Assembly: GCF_003285005.1 (NCBI RefSeq)
Contig: NZ_QMFA01000006.1
Location: 171,213-235,212, forward strand
From: Paenibacillus sp. YN15
Lineage (GTDB): Bacteria; Bacillota; Bacilli; Paenibacillales; NBRC-103111
DNA length: 64,000 bases
Direction: 5' to 3'
Notes under the pieces: model-generated
What the model was told of the DNA's origin: nothing
Databases searched by the model: none
The model's input: the letters and a program-made list of their open reading frames with translations, nothing else
Translations under genes and position numbers: made by a program
Shown: positions 54,454-63,257 of the stretch, piece after piece
How positions within the stretch are numbered: position 1 is the first letter of the stretch
How the letters are laid out: every line of letters begins with the position of its first letter

Positions 54454-54639
54454 TATCATGCAAAAGTGCAGTTATTTTTGGCCGGATCCCACTTTTTCGC
54501 TCCGATAATGCAAAAGTACAGTTATTTTCTTTTAAAACCGCCAAAAAGCTAAAATCCGTATAAAATAGATGCACTTTTGCATGATGACCCTCCGTTCCAG
54601 CAGCTGACTGATGAAATAAATGTACTTTTACATTATGGA
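54454..54639 (-). repeat. Four-arm intergenic repeat B, copy 2 (inverted)
   Basis: Reverse-orientation copy of the element at 27896-28084. Arms: 54454-54476 and 54504-54526 (GCAAAAGTGCA, GCAAAAGTACA), inverted at 54564-54586 and 54616-54639. The inner sequence ACCCTCCGTTCCAGCAGCTG corresponds to the reverse complement of CAGCTGCTGAAACGGAGGGT in copy 1. Confidence 0.85.
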
Positions 54640-54844
54640 TATTCTATATTATTCCATATTCCCAACATCCTCACCACCATCTACTATGCATCGGAGAGAT
54701 GTTGTCACTAAAAGCAGTTAACAGCAGCGGAATGGTGCCCGCGGCAGACAATAAGGACTCCTAAGTCCCTTTAAAACACAATTTTTCCAAACAGACAGCT
54801 GAGTAGCTACAAACATTTTTACAACATATTAGGGAGTGATGGAG
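54640..54844. other. Remaining gap before ribBA
   Basis: AT-rich around 54640-54700, then GC-mixed. A small symmetry AAGGACTCCTAAGTCC lies near 54752. No gene, terminator or convincing promoter was found, so it is unclear how ribBA is transcribed if the hairpin array stops readthrough. Confidence 0.45.
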
Positions 54845-56095
54845 ATGGAAGAGAACAAAGGGCTGGATGCCATTGAAGAGGCGATCTACGACCTGATGCT
54901 GGGCAAGCCGATTCTGGTGGTAGACGATGAAGACCGGGAAAATGAAGGGGATCTGATCGTTCTGGCGGACAAGGCGACGCCGGAGGTGATCAATTTTATG
55001 ATCCGCGAGGCCAGGGGGCTGGTCTGTGTGCCCATTACCGAGGAGCGGGCCCATGAGCTGCAGCTGGATCTGATGGTCCACCACAATACGGATTACCACG
55101 GCACCGCCTTTACCATTTCGGTGGACCATACGGATACCACCACCGGCATTTCCGCTTTTGAGCGGGCCAGAACGGTGAAGGGGCTTATTGATCCGTCCTC
55201 CCGGCCGCAAAACTTCCGCCGTCCCGGCCATATCTTCCCGCTTATCGCCAAGAAGGGCGGTGTCCTGCGCCGCGCCGGCCATACCGAGGCGGCCGTCGAT
55301 CTGGCCCGGATGTGCGGCTCCTATCCGGCAGCCGTCATCTGCGAGGTGGTGAAGGAGGACGGCACCATGGCCCGGCTTCCCGATCTGCGGATTTTTGCCC
55401 AGAAGCATCAGTTGAAGCTGATCTCCATCGAGGATCTGATCCACTACCGCAACGAAAAGGAAAAGCTGGTCAAACGCGAGGTGGAGGTGCGGCTGCCCAC
55501 GGATTTTGGCGAATTCACCGCCATTGCCTACACCAATGAGGTGGACCAGAAGGAGCATGTGGCGCTGGTGAAAGGAACCATCAATCCGGAGGAGCCGATT
55601 CTGGTGCGGGTCCATTCCGAATGTCTGACCGGCGATGTGTTCCACTCCCACCGCTGCGACTGCGGACCCCAGCTGGCATCCGCCATGAAGCAGATTGACG
55701 AGCACGGCTCGGGAGTTCTCCTGTACATGCGCCAGGAGGGCCGGGGCATCGGCCTGATCAATAAGCTGCGGGCCTACAAGCTCCAGGAGCAGGGCATGGA
55801 TACGGTGGAAGCCAATCTGCAGCTGGGCTTTGGGGCGGATCTGCGGGATTACGGCATCGGAGCGCAGATTCTGAAGGACCTGGGTGTCGAAAAAATCCGC
55901 TTGCTGACGAATAATCCAAGAAAAATTAAAGGACTGGAAGGATACGGGCTGCAGGTTGTCGAAAGAGTAGCGTTGCAGATGATGGAGAACATCGACAACA
56001 CCCGCTACCTGCACACCAAGCGGGAGAAGCTTGGGCACCTGCTCTCGTTCCATGATGATTTAACAACCGCTGCTGCGACGAAACCGAAAGGATGA
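54845..56095 (+). CDS. ribBA: Bifunctional 3,4-dihydroxy-2-butanone-4-phosphate synthase / GTP cyclohydrolase II
   Basis: Supplies both branches of riboflavin synthesis. The 416-residue protein has the RibB domain (about 1-205; [47 protein letters not shown]) and the RibA domain (about 208-400; [20 protein letters not shown] zinc motif and RQEGRGIGL). Of three close in-frame starts, ATG 54845 is eight bases from TTAGGGAG. It is 611 bases from ribE, filled with repeats, but stays in rib order. The end is close to ribH. Confidence 0.95.
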   Translation: MEENKGLDAIEEAIYDLMLGKPILVVDDEDRENEGDLIVLADKATPEVINFMIREARGLVCVPITEERAHELQLDLMVHHNTDYHGTAFTISVDHTDTTTGISAFERARTVKGLIDPSSRPQNFRRPGHIFPLIAKKGGVLRRAGHTEAAVDLARMCGSYPAAVICEVVKEDGTMARLPDLRIFAQKHQLKLISIEDLIHYRNEKEKLVKREVEVRLPTDFGEFTAIAYTNEVDQKEHVALVKGTINPEEPILVRVHSECLTGDVFHSHRCDCGPQLASAMKQIDEHGSGVLLYMRQEGRGIGLINKLRAYKLQEQGMDTVEANLQLGFGADLRDYGIGAQILKDLGVEKIRLLTNNPRKIKGLEGYGLQVVERVALQMMENIDNTRYLHTKREKLGHLLSFHDDLTTAAATKPKG

Positions 56096-56096
56096 G

Positions 56097-56570
56097 ATGA
56101 ATATGGGACACATGTATGAAGGACATTTAGTATCGGAAGGCCTGCGTTATGGAGTTGTCATCGGCCGGTTCAACGAATTTATTACCAACAAGCTGCTGGG
56201 CGGGGCGCTGGACGCGCTGAAGCGCCATGGCGCCAAGGATGAGGAAGTGGAAGTTGCCTGGGTTCCCGGAGCCTTCGAGATTCCCCTTGCGGCCCAACGG
56301 ATGGCCCAAAGCGGCAAGTACGACGCCGTGATTACCCTGGGCGCGGTGATCCGCGGCTCCACACCGCATTTTGACTATGTTTGCGCCGAGGTGTCCAAGG
56401 GAGTAGCCGCCGTCAATATGAAAACGGGCGTACCCACCATTTTTGGCGTATTGACCACCGACTCCATCGAGCAGGCTGTGGAGCGCGCAGGCACCAAAGC
56501 CGGCAATAAAGGCTGGGACGCTGCGGTAACGGCCATTGAAATGGCCAACCTGCTGAAGCAGCTGCCGTAA
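56097..56570 (+). CDS. ribH: 6,7-dimethyl-8-ribityllumazine synthase
   Basis: Forms lumazine, the riboflavin synthase substrate, and assembles into 60-mer or pentamer shells. The 157-residue protein shows [50 protein letters not shown] and the C-terminal [19 protein letters not shown] 56097 begins one base after the ribBA stop; ATG 56103 is an alternative with a longer spacing to AAAGGA. It ends the rib operon. Confidence 0.95.
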   Translation: MNMGHMYEGHLVSEGLRYGVVIGRFNEFITNKLLGGALDALKRHGAKDEEVEVAWVPGAFEIPLAAQRMAQSGKYDAVITLGAVIRGSTPHFDYVCAEVSKGVAAVNMKTGVPTIFGVLTTDSIEQAVERAGTKAGNKGWDAAVTAIEMANLLKQLP

Positions 56571-56583
56571 GGAGCGAATGACC

Positions 56584-57375
56584 ATGAAGGTGACCTTCAA
56601 GCTCGAAACCTTCGAAGGCCCGCTGGACCTCCTGCTGCACCTCATCGATAAGGCCGAGGTGGATATTTACAATATCCCGATCAAGGAAATTACCGACCAG
56701 TATCTGGAGGTTTTGGACGGCATGCAGGAATTGGAGCTGGAGGTCACCAGCGAGTTTCTGGTGATGGCCGCGACACTTCTGGCAATTAAAAGCAAGATGC
56801 TTCTTCCCAAGCCGCCGGTGGAGCTTATGCCGGACGATATGGACTGGCTGGACGGGGAGGACGGCTTCGACCCGCGGGACGAGCTGGTGCAGAAGCTGAT
56901 CGAATACCGCAAGTATAAGGACATCGCCGACCATCTCCGGGAAAAGGAAGCCGAGCGAAGTCTCATCTACACCCGTGAGGCGGTGGATCTGACCCCTTAT
57001 GTCCATCAGGCGCCGTCCAACCCTGTTGAGGGGCTGGACCTGGCGGATTTGCTGCTGGCTTTCCGCAAGGCGCTGAAGAAGCAGATCAGCCGCAACCGGG
57101 TGGCCATGATCCAGCGGGACGAAATCTCCGTGAAGGACAGGATCACTCAGGTGGTGGAGATTCTCCAGGAGGCGGGAGGCAAGCTGTTGTTCTCGCGGCT
57201 CTTGTCTCCGGAGAATACCAGGGAGGAGATTGTAGTGACCTTTCTGGCGCTCCTGGAGCTGATGAAGATGAAAACCGTTGTTTGCTATCAGCATAAATTA
57301 TTCGAGGATATTGTGATTCAGGCAAGAGAGGAAGGGTGCTGGGATGCAGTTGCCCAAATTGAAGTCGATTATTGA
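56584..57375 (+). CDS. scpA: Segregation and condensation protein A
   Basis: Kleisin subunit of the SMC-ScpAB condensin, 263 residues. The N-terminal kleisin domain begins FKLETFEGPLDLLLHLIDKA, the middle is acidic (LMPDDMDWLDGEDG) and the C-terminal winged helix includes LSPENTREEIVVTFLALLEL. ATG 56584 is nine bases from TAAGGAG, better than ATG 56578. It follows ribH by 13 bases and may share its transcript. It overlaps scpB by 32 bases. Confidence 0.95.
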   Translation: MKVTFKLETFEGPLDLLLHLIDKAEVDIYNIPIKEITDQYLEVLDGMQELELEVTSEFLVMAATLLAIKSKMLLPKPPVELMPDDMDWLDGEDGFDPRDELVQKLIEYRKYKDIADHLREKEAERSLIYTREAVDLTPYVHQAPSNPVEGLDLADLLLAFRKALKKQISRNRVAMIQRDEISVKDRITQVVEILQEAGGKLLFSRLLSPENTREEIVVTFLALLELMKMKTVVCYQHKLFEDIVIQAREEGCWDAVAQIEVDY

Positions 57376-57946
57376 GGGGCTGCTGTTCGCCGCCGGGGAT
57401 GAAGGTCTGGAGGTGAAGCAGCTGGCCGAGGTGCTGGAGCTGGATGTGAAGTACACCGCTTCGTTGGTGGAAGAGCTGAAGGCGGAGCTGAAGAAGAAGG
57501 GCAGAGGCATCCAGATTGTGGAGATTGCCGGCGCCCTGCAGCTGACCACACTTCCGGCCCATGCCCCCTATCTGGAGCGGCTGGCTGCGTCGCCTACCCG
57601 TGCAGCCCTGTCCCAGGCCGCTCTGGAAACCTTGTCCATTGTGGCCTACAAGCAGCCCATTACCCGGGTGGAGATTGAGGAAATCCGGGGGGTCAAATGC
57701 GACCGGGCCTTGCAGACGCTGGTAGCCAAGGATCTGATTGAGGAAAAAGGACGGGCCGATGCGGTGGGCAGACCCATTTTATATGGCACGACCAAGTCCT
57801 TCCTGGACTATTTTGCGTTGAAGGGGCTCCAGGATTTGCCGGATTCCTCCCAATTTGAGCATGAGGTGGATTTGGAGGAGGAAACCCAGCTCTTGTTCGG
57901 GAAGCTTGCGGCCAAGCAGATGACCATGGATGAATTGGAGCCTTAA
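57344..57946 (+). CDS. scpB: Segregation and condensation protein B
   Basis: Winged-helix dimer that binds the ScpA kleisin, 200 residues. LKSIIEGLLFAAGDEGLEVK, LSQAALETLSIVAYKQPITR and the RPILYGTTKSFLDYF motif are family signatures. The start lies inside the end of scpA, with GAGAGGAAGGG upstream, so translation is coupled. A terminator-like stem follows. Confidence 0.95.
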   Translation: MQLPKLKSIIEGLLFAAGDEGLEVKQLAEVLELDVKYTASLVEELKAELKKKGRGIQIVEIAGALQLTTLPAHAPYLERLAASPTRAALSQAALETLSIVAYKQPITRVEIEEIRGVKCDRALQTLVAKDLIEEKGRADAVGRPILYGTTKSFLDYFALKGLQDLPDSSQFEHEVDLEEETQLLFGKLAAKQMTMDELEP

Positions 57947-57992
57947 GCAGGCGAATGCCCTTGGGCCCATCAGGATACAATAAGTTCCGATT

Positions 57993-58041
57993 GACGGTTT
58001 TCATGCCAATTGCGGCATGGAAGCCCGGTCGGGACTTTTTT
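57993..58041 (+). terminator. Probable terminator after scpB
   Basis: GACGGTTTTCATGCC (57993-58007) folds with GGCATGGAAGCCCGGTC (ending about 58030) with a bulge, followed by a run of T residues. Confidence 0.45.
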
Positions 58042-58093
58042 CACTTTTGGGGGATGAATTGTCTTCGGCATGGGCAAAAAGGGGGCCTTGTGC

Positions 58094-58780
58094 ATGACAT
58101 GGTGGGGGTGGACGCTTGCTGTTGGCGCTGCTGTGGCAATTGCGCTTTTGGCAAGCAAGGTATCCTTTGAGTTGTTTTATTCCCGGGTCAAGGACAACGA
58201 CCGGCTGTATATCTATTGCAAGGCTGTCTACGGCCTGGTCCAGTACCGTTTGGAGGTGCCGGTTATTGCTTTTAAGGGGCTGGGCAAAGGGATTACTTTT
58301 AAGGAAGAGCATGTGAATGAGCGGGGAGACCGGCTTATGGCGGAAGGAACCCAGGAAGTCAACAAGGACAAGGTGATCCAGTATTTCAAGAAAGCCAAAA
58401 TTTTTGTAGAGGCGACCTACCACATGCGGGATTGGCTGTACGACACCATGTCCAAGGTTACCTGCACCCAATTGCACTGGACCACCCGGATCGGGCTGGG
58501 GGATGCGCCGGAGACGGCTATCACCACGGGGATTGTCTGGACTCTGAAATCCTCGCTCCTGACCTTTCTGTTTACTCATATCAAGCGCTGCGGCAATCCG
58601 AAGATCCAGGTGATCCCGGATTACGGGCAGGCGGTGTTTACTACGGAGCTGAAGTGGAAGGGCCAGATGCGGTTTGACCAGGCCTGCGCTTCTCTCGTGC
58701 TGTTTATGGTGCGGGCCTTGAAAAACAAGGGAAGCTTCAAGGCCTGGCAGAAGATTTTGTCCAAACCGCCTGAAGTCTGA
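58094..58780 (+). CDS. ytfI: DUF2953 membrane-anchored protein YtfI
   Basis: Protein of 228 residues in the DUF2953 family, with one N-terminal membrane helix (about residues 3-22) and a largely soluble remainder. The family motif near the end is KIQVIPDYGQAVFTTELKWK. The ATG at 58094 is nine bases from AAAAGGGGG. It precedes ytfJ, as in B. subtilis, where ytfIJ lie at another locus. The function is unknown; a spore or envelope role is suggested by its partner only. Confidence 0.85.
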   Translation: MTWWGWTLAVGAAVAIALLASKVSFELFYSRVKDNDRLYIYCKAVYGLVQYRLEVPVIAFKGLGKGITFKEEHVNERGDRLMAEGTQEVNKDKVIQYFKKAKIFVEATYHMRDWLYDTMSKVTCTQLHWTTRIGLGDAPETAITTGIVWTLKSSLLTFLFTHIKRCGNPKIQVIPDYGQAVFTTELKWKGQMRFDQACASLVLFMVRALKNKGSFKAWQKILSKPPEV

Positions 58781-58833
58781 CGGGCTTAGAGACTGCGACG
58801 AAAAGCGTATGCTTTCGGAAAGCGCAGCTCCTT

Positions 58834-58863
58834 ACATACAACCCGCGGCGTTCGGAAATGCTA
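58834..58863 (+). promoter_or_regulatory. Candidate forespore promoter of ytfJ
   Basis: ACATA (58834-58838), 18 bases, AATGCTA (58857-58863): one mismatch in each box of the sigma-G pattern GHATR-N18-CATNHTA. The overlapping GGAAATGCTA also fits the sigma-F -10 well. Confidence 0.5.
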
Positions 58864-58915
58864 TTGCTGATGGATTGCCAATCATGCGTTTACGAACGAG
58901 AAGGAGGAAGACCGC

Positions 58916-59407
58916 ATGGCCGAACATCCGATTCAGGGGTTAATGAAAGTAGCCATGGAAAATATCAAGGAAATGGTTGACGTCAATACGATTGTGGGGG
59001 ACCCGGTGGAGACCCCCGACGGCAGTGTGATTATGCCAATAAGCCGCGTCGGATTTGGCTTCGCGGCAGGCGGCAGCGAATTCTATGGGGGCATGGAGGA
59101 ATCGTCAGGCAGCGATGGCCAGCAAAACGGCAATGATGCCAACAATGCCACAGTGATGCTGCCTTTTGGCGGCGGCAGCGGCGGCGGTGTGTCCATCACC
59201 CCAATTGCCTTCCTGGTGGTGAACAAGCTGGGTGTAAAGGTAGTGCCGCTGGACAACCAAACCCATATTTATGAACGTCTGATCGATTCCGCTCCCCAAG
59301 TGGTGGAGAAAATCCAAAGTATGCTGAGAGGAACCAGAGTTGGGGCGGCGGACCATGATCCGAATGATTCCTCCCGCCTGCCGGGAGCCCATGACTCCAG
59401 CATCTGA
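58916..59407 (+). CDS. ytfJ: GerW family sporulation protein YtfJ
   Basis: Forespore protein of 163 residues, family GerW/YtfJ, linked to germination with L-alanine in B. subtilis. MAEHPIQGLMKVAMENIKEM and the glycine-rich ISRVGFGFAAGGSEF plus GGGSGGGVSITPIAFLVV are diagnostic. The start follows AGAAGGAGG. A forespore-type promoter lies in the 135-base gap after ytfI and a strong terminator follows. Confidence 0.94.
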   Translation: MAEHPIQGLMKVAMENIKEMVDVNTIVGDPVETPDGSVIMPISRVGFGFAAGGSEFYGGMEESSGSDGQQNGNDANNATVMLPFGGGSGGGVSITPIAFLVVNKLGVKVVPLDNQTHIYERLIDSAPQVVEKIQSMLRGTRVGAADHDPNDSSRLPGAHDSSI

Positions 59408-59437
59408 CCCGTAATCCATTTTATCTGTCCATATATG

Positions 59438-59484
59438 GCTGCATCCCACAGGCGCGTGCCTGGAGCCGGGTGCAGCTTTTTTTT
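59438..59484 (+). terminator. Intrinsic terminator after ytfJ
   Basis: GCTGCATCC (59438-59446) pairs with GGGTGCAGC (59468-59476), with an inner CAGGC/GCCTG hairpin, followed by eight T residues. Confidence 0.85.
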
Positions 59485-59641
59485 GCGAAAATGCAGTGTA
59501 CTGCGCATATTCATTTGGGGGATGGTTTTTTTTGCTTTTGGAGCAGGCGGCTCCGGTGGGCATGTTCGAGGCGGGTCAAGCATATATTGATGGTACAAGT
59601 ATGGGGTTGGCACAAGTATGGGTGGAAGGAGCTTAGAACCA

Positions 59642-60805
59642 ATGAAAAAGCTGCTGGCAGCATGTATCGCCTTTGCATTATGGGCCGGAGCGGGCACAGG
59701 AGCGGCCCTTGTCCGGGCGGAGCCCTCCAAGCCGGGCACCAGTGCGGAGGCGGCCGCGTTGATCGATGTGAAATCTGGAAGGCTTCTGTATGCGCAGCAG
59801 GGGGACAAGCGGATGCGGATTGCCAGCCTGACCAAGATTATGACGGCCATCGTGGCCATTGAGCAGGGCAAGCTGTCCGATCAGGTAACCGTCAGCAAGA
59901 ACGCCTTCGGCAAGGAGGGCTCCTCCATTTACCTGAAGCTGGGCGAGGAAATGAGCCTGCATCACCTGCTGTACGGTCTTATGCTCCGTTCGGGCAATGA
60001 CGCCGCTACCGCCATCGCCGAGCATGTAGGCGGCTCGGAGGAAGGGTTTGTCTATCTGATGAATGAAAAGGCCCGGGAGCTGGGCATGGAGCATTCCCAT
60101 TTTATGAATCCCCACGGGCTGGATCATAACGACCACTATTCCACCGCCAATGATATGGCCAGGCTAACGGCATATGCCCTGCAGAATCCCGTGTTCCAGG
60201 AGATTGTCAAGACAGAGGTCAAAAAGGTCCCCAATCCGACGGAATCCTGGGATCATGTGTGGAGCAACAAAAACAAAATGCTGAATATGTACGATGGGGC
60301 GGACGGGGTCAAAACGGGCTATACCAAAATCGCCAAACGCTGCCTGGTTTCCTCCGCCACCCGCAACGGGCAGCAGCTTGCCATAGTGACCCTGAACGAT
60401 CCCAACGATTGGCTGGACCACCGGAATCTGCTGGATTGGGGCTTTTCCCATTATAAGCTGACGCCGCTGGTGCAGAAGGGCGAGGCGCTGGAGCCGGGGC
60501 TGGTCGCCGGACATTCCTTTCAGTACGCGCTGGCGGAGGGGGAAGCCTCCGGTATTGCCAGAACACTCCAGCGCCAGGACGCCAATTCCGCGGAATACCG
60601 TCTGGGATTGGCCGGTACGCTGACCCTGACCCTTAACGGCAAGACCATCGGCTCGGTTCCGGTATATCCCGAAGGCAGCCCCAGGCTGGCCCAGGAGATG
60701 GATAGCCGCCAAACCTTTGGACAGGGGGCTGCCGTTGCAGGCGGCGGACGGGGCTGGTTTGCCAATCTGGAGCAGGTTGTAAGAGCGCTGTTTGCCGGCA
60801 TTTAA
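59642..60805 (+). CDS. dacB: D-alanyl-D-alanine carboxypeptidase DacB (spore cortex)
   Basis: Penicillin-binding serine peptidase (S11) of 387 residues. A signal peptide (residues 1-24, ending near VRAEP) precedes the catalytic domain with SLTK (Ser in IASLTKIMTA, about residue 62), SGN in MLRSGNDAA and KTG in GVKTGYTKIAKR. A C-terminal domain and hydrophobic tail (FANLEQVVRALFAGI) follow. In B. subtilis dacB-spmA-spmB form a mother-cell operon that sets cortex cross-linking; the same order is seen here. The start ATG 59642 has GGAAGGAG at a somewhat long spacing. An 18-bp direct repeat (GGTACAAGTATGGGG / GGCACAAGTATGGG) lies just upstream. Confidence 0.93.
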   Translation: MKKLLAACIAFALWAGAGTGAALVRAEPSKPGTSAEAAALIDVKSGRLLYAQQGDKRMRIASLTKIMTAIVAIEQGKLSDQVTVSKNAFGKEGSSIYLKLGEEMSLHHLLYGLMLRSGNDAATAIAEHVGGSEEGFVYLMNEKARELGMEHSHFMNPHGLDHNDHYSTANDMARLTAYALQNPVFQEIVKTEVKKVPNPTESWDHVWSNKNKMLNMYDGADGVKTGYTKIAKRCLVSSATRNGQQLAIVTLNDPNDWLDHRNLLDWGFSHYKLTPLVQKGEALEPGLVAGHSFQYALAEGEASGIARTLQRQDANSAEYRLGLAGTLTLTLNGKTIGSVPVYPEGSPRLAQEMDSRQTFGQGAAVAGGGRGWFANLEQVVRALFAGI

Positions 60806-60847
60806 AGGGCAGGTCGGGAGAAAACAAATCCAGAGGAGGCCGCAAGC

Positions 60848-61441
60848 ATGGTCAATTGGATATGGCTGTTTTTTCTGGTGGCCGGATTTATTGTTGCGGC
60901 TATCCAGGGCAATATCGACTCCGTTACCCAGGCGGTATTCGACGGGGCCAAAACCGGCGTTACCGTATCCTTCGGACTCATCAGCATCATGGTATTCTGG
61001 CTGGGGATCATGCGCATTGCCGAGGATGCGGGGCTGGTGAAGAAGCTGGCCCGGCTGCTGCGGCCTGTGGTGCGGCTGCTCTTCCCCAGCGTTCCGCCGG
61101 ATCATCCGGCTATGGGCTACATTATGTCGAACATGAGCGCCAACATCCTGGGGCTTGGCAACGCCGCCACCCCCATGGGCATCAAGGCCATGCAGGAGCT
61201 GCAAAAGCTCAATCCCCAGAAGGAAGAGGCGACTGCCGCCATGTGTACCCTCCTGGCCATCAATACGGCAAGCATTACGCTGATTCCCACCACCATTATT
61301 GCCTACCGCCTGTCCATGGGCTCCGTGAACGCCGCCGAAATTGTCGGCACCACTCTCATTGCCACCGCCATTGCCACAACTGCCGCGATCATTCTGGACA
61401 AGTGGTATCAACGGAAGAATTTTCCCGCCGGGAAAGGATGA
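60848..61441 (+). CDS. spmA: Spore maturation protein A
   Basis: Membrane protein of 197 residues with nucleoside-recognition (Gate) domain features, involved in spore dehydration. MVNWIWLFFLVAGFIVAAIQ and YIMSNMSANILGLGNAATPM are family signatures, with helices at about 3-22, 45-60, 135-160 and 165-185. It starts after GGAGG and is followed by spmB six bases later. Confidence 0.95.
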   Translation: MVNWIWLFFLVAGFIVAAIQGNIDSVTQAVFDGAKTGVTVSFGLISIMVFWLGIMRIAEDAGLVKKLARLLRPVVRLLFPSVPPDHPAMGYIMSNMSANILGLGNAATPMGIKAMQELQKLNPQKEEATAAMCTLLAINTASITLIPTTIIAYRLSMGSVNAAEIVGTTLIATAIATTAAIILDKWYQRKNFPAGKG

Positions 61442-61447
61442 CCGACC

Positions 61448-61981
61448 ATGTACGCAATTGTTTCCTTGATCTCCATGTGGGCGATCCCGGTGGTGATTGT
61501 CTTTATTCCCTTATATGCCGCCTACAAAAAACTGCCCGTCTACGAAACCTTCACGGAAGGGGCCAAGGACGGCTTCGATACGGCGATCCGGATTATTCCC
61601 CACATGGTCGGGATGATGGTGGCCATTTCCGTGTTCCGCGCTTCGGGAGCCATGGATCTGATCATCGGGCAGATCCAGCCCTTGCTGAGGCTGATAGGTA
61701 TTCCCGCGGAGGTGCTGCCCTTGGCCATCCTGCGGCCGATCACCGGGACAGGCTCCCTGGCCTACACGGTGGATTTGTTCAAGCAGTTCGGTCCCGACTC
61801 CATGATCGGGCGGATCGCCTCCACCATTCAGGGCAGCACCGATACGACGCTCTATGTGCTGACCGTATATTTCGGCGCCGTGGGCATCCGCAAATCCCGC
61901 TACGCCCTGAAGGTGGGCCTGATATCCGATCTCATCGGCTTCGCCGCCGCCATTGCCGTATGTTATCTGGTTTTTGCCTGA
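61448..61981 (+). CDS. spmB: Spore maturation protein B
   Basis: Partner of SpmA, 177 residues, mostly hydrophobic. It begins MYAIVSLISMWAIPVVIVFI and shows the RIIPHMVGMMVAISVFRASG and RPITGTGSLAYTVDLFKQFG motifs. SpmA and SpmB correspond to halves of a larger transporter-like protein in other bacteria. The start ATG lies after GGAAAGGATG. It is the third gene of dacB-spmA-spmB. Confidence 0.95.
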   Translation: MYAIVSLISMWAIPVVIVFIPLYAAYKKLPVYETFTEGAKDGFDTAIRIIPHMVGMMVAISVFRASGAMDLIIGQIQPLLRLIGIPAEVLPLAILRPITGTGSLAYTVDLFKQFGPDSMIGRIASTIQGSTDTTLYVLTVYFGAVGIRKSRYALKVGLISDLIGFAAAIAVCYLVFA

Positions 61982-62043
61982 ACCACCCCGCCTGCGGATT
62001 CATATACTAAAAGCACCCGAGAGAGCAAGCGGAGGTGTAGGTT

Positions 62044-62385
62044 ATGAATGCTGCGGGTATCATCGTCCATCATTCCGCATGCAGCGCCATTAACGGCAAA
62101 GGCTATGATTACATGATTATGAAAAATGGCTCCATTATCCCTGCGACAGCGCCCACAGATCCCAACTACATCCATATCTGTCTGGAGGGGGACTTCTCCC
62201 AGCCTGCCGCCGCCTGGTCCAAGGAGACTGCCGAGCAGATGTTTCTCCTGGTGAAGCTGGCTCTGCGCTTGTCCGGGCTGCTGCATTTTACAATGAAGGA
62301 CATTTATTCCCATTCCGAGGAATGTCCCGGTTCATTTTTTCCGTGGTCCATGCTTGTGATTTCCGAGAAGGACGGGTATCATTAG
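62044..62385 (+). CDS. Minimal PGRP/amidase-like protein
   Basis: Short protein of 113 residues that looks like a trimmed peptidoglycan-recognition/amidase_2 domain. IIVHHSA supplies His 9/10, YSHSEECPGSFFPW supplies His 90 and Cys 94, all at positions of zinc ligands, and HICLEGDFS resembles the central strand of the family. There is no signal peptide. It may be an intracellular or mother-cell amidase or a non-catalytic binder. It starts behind GCGGAGGTG and lies between spmB and rluB, where B. subtilis has no such gene. Confidence 0.7.
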   Translation: MNAAGIIVHHSACSAINGKGYDYMIMKNGSIIPATAPTDPNYIHICLEGDFSQPAAAWSKETAEQMFLLVKLALRLSGLLHFTMKDIYSHSEECPGSFFPWSMLVISEKDGYH

Positions 62386-62405
62386 CATGAGGTGACAGAC
62401 GACGA

Positions 62406-63170
62406 ATGGAAAGATTGCAGAAGGTATTGGCTCAGGCCGGGATTGCCTCCCGGCGGAAATGCGAGGAATATATTACATCAGGCCGGGTTCAGGTCAATGA
62501 TGTGGTGGTGCGGGAACTGGGCGTCAAGGTGGACCCTGCGGCGGATGTAATCAAGGTGGACGGCAGGGCCATTAAGGCGCAAAGCAAGACCTATCTGATG
62601 CTGAACAAGCCCAAGGGCGTCATTACCAGCGCCACGGACCCGGAGGGCCGCAAGGTGGTGACGGATTTTCTGCCGGGAGTCAAGGAAAGGGTGTACCCGG
62701 TCGGGCGTCTGGATTACGATACGGAGGGGCTGCTGATTCTCACCAATGACGGAGAATTCGCCAATCTGCTGACCCATCCCCGGAATCACGTGCCGCGGAC
62801 CTATCTGGCTACAGTGAAGGGCAACCTTCACGGCTCTGTCCTGGACAAGCTGAAGGCGGGGGTCAAGCTGGATGACGGGATGACCGCTCCGGCGGAAGCG
62901 GATTATTACGATATAAACCCTGACAAGAATGAAACGGTTGTAGTCATTACCATCTTCGAAGGCCGCAACCGGCAGGTGCGGCGGATGTTCGAGGCGGTGC
63001 ATCATCCGGTGATCCGTTTGAAGCGGGTGATGTTCGGGCCGCTGGAGCTGGGGGGACTTCCCCGCGGCAAGTACAGAGCCCTGACGGAGAAGGAAGTGCA
63101 GGCGTTGCGGGAGGAAGCCGCCGCTGCCGCTGTGCAGGCTCCCGGTGCAGGCGGGACTGACCCGCAGTAA
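62406..63170 (+). CDS. rluB: 23S rRNA pseudouridine synthase RluB
   Basis: RsuA/RluB-type enzyme, 254 residues, making pseudouridine near position 2605 (E. coli numbering) of 23S rRNA. S4 domain (residues 2-60; RLQKVLAQAGIASRRKCEEY), then the catalytic Asp in VGRLDYDTEGLLILTNDGE (about residue 103) and RQVRRMFEAVHHPV. The last 20 residues are an Ala-rich tail. It follows the amidase-like gene by 20 bases. A terminator follows. Confidence 0.95.
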   Translation: MERLQKVLAQAGIASRRKCEEYITSGRVQVNDVVVRELGVKVDPAADVIKVDGRAIKAQSKTYLMLNKPKGVITSATDPEGRKVVTDFLPGVKERVYPVGRLDYDTEGLLILTNDGEFANLLTHPRNHVPRTYLATVKGNLHGSVLDKLKAGVKLDDGMTAPAEADYYDINPDKNETVVVITIFEGRNRQVRRMFEAVHHPVIRLKRVMFGPLELGGLPRGKYRALTEKEVQALREEAAAAAVQAPGAGGTDPQ

Positions 63171-63182
63171 CGGACGAAACGT

Positions 63183-63212
63183 GCCGGAAGGCCCTTGGGC
63201 CCCGGCTTTTTT
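63183..63212 (+). terminator. Intrinsic terminator after rluB
   Basis: GCCGG plus GGCCC (63183-63194) pair with GGGCC plus CCGGC (63197-63206), followed by six T residues. Confidence 0.8.
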
Positions 63213-63257
63213 GCGTACAGCAGACAGCAGTCGGGTGAAGGCAGGTGAACGGAGCTT

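Noticed and set aside
54146..54574. Minus-strand frame with an internally repeated peptide.
   Set aside because: The repetition only reflects the three tandem DNA hairpins; not a likely protein.
60856..62010. 384-codon frame overlapping spmA and spmB.
   Set aside because: Runs in another frame over two conserved genes and has a Gly/Arg/His-rich shadow composition.
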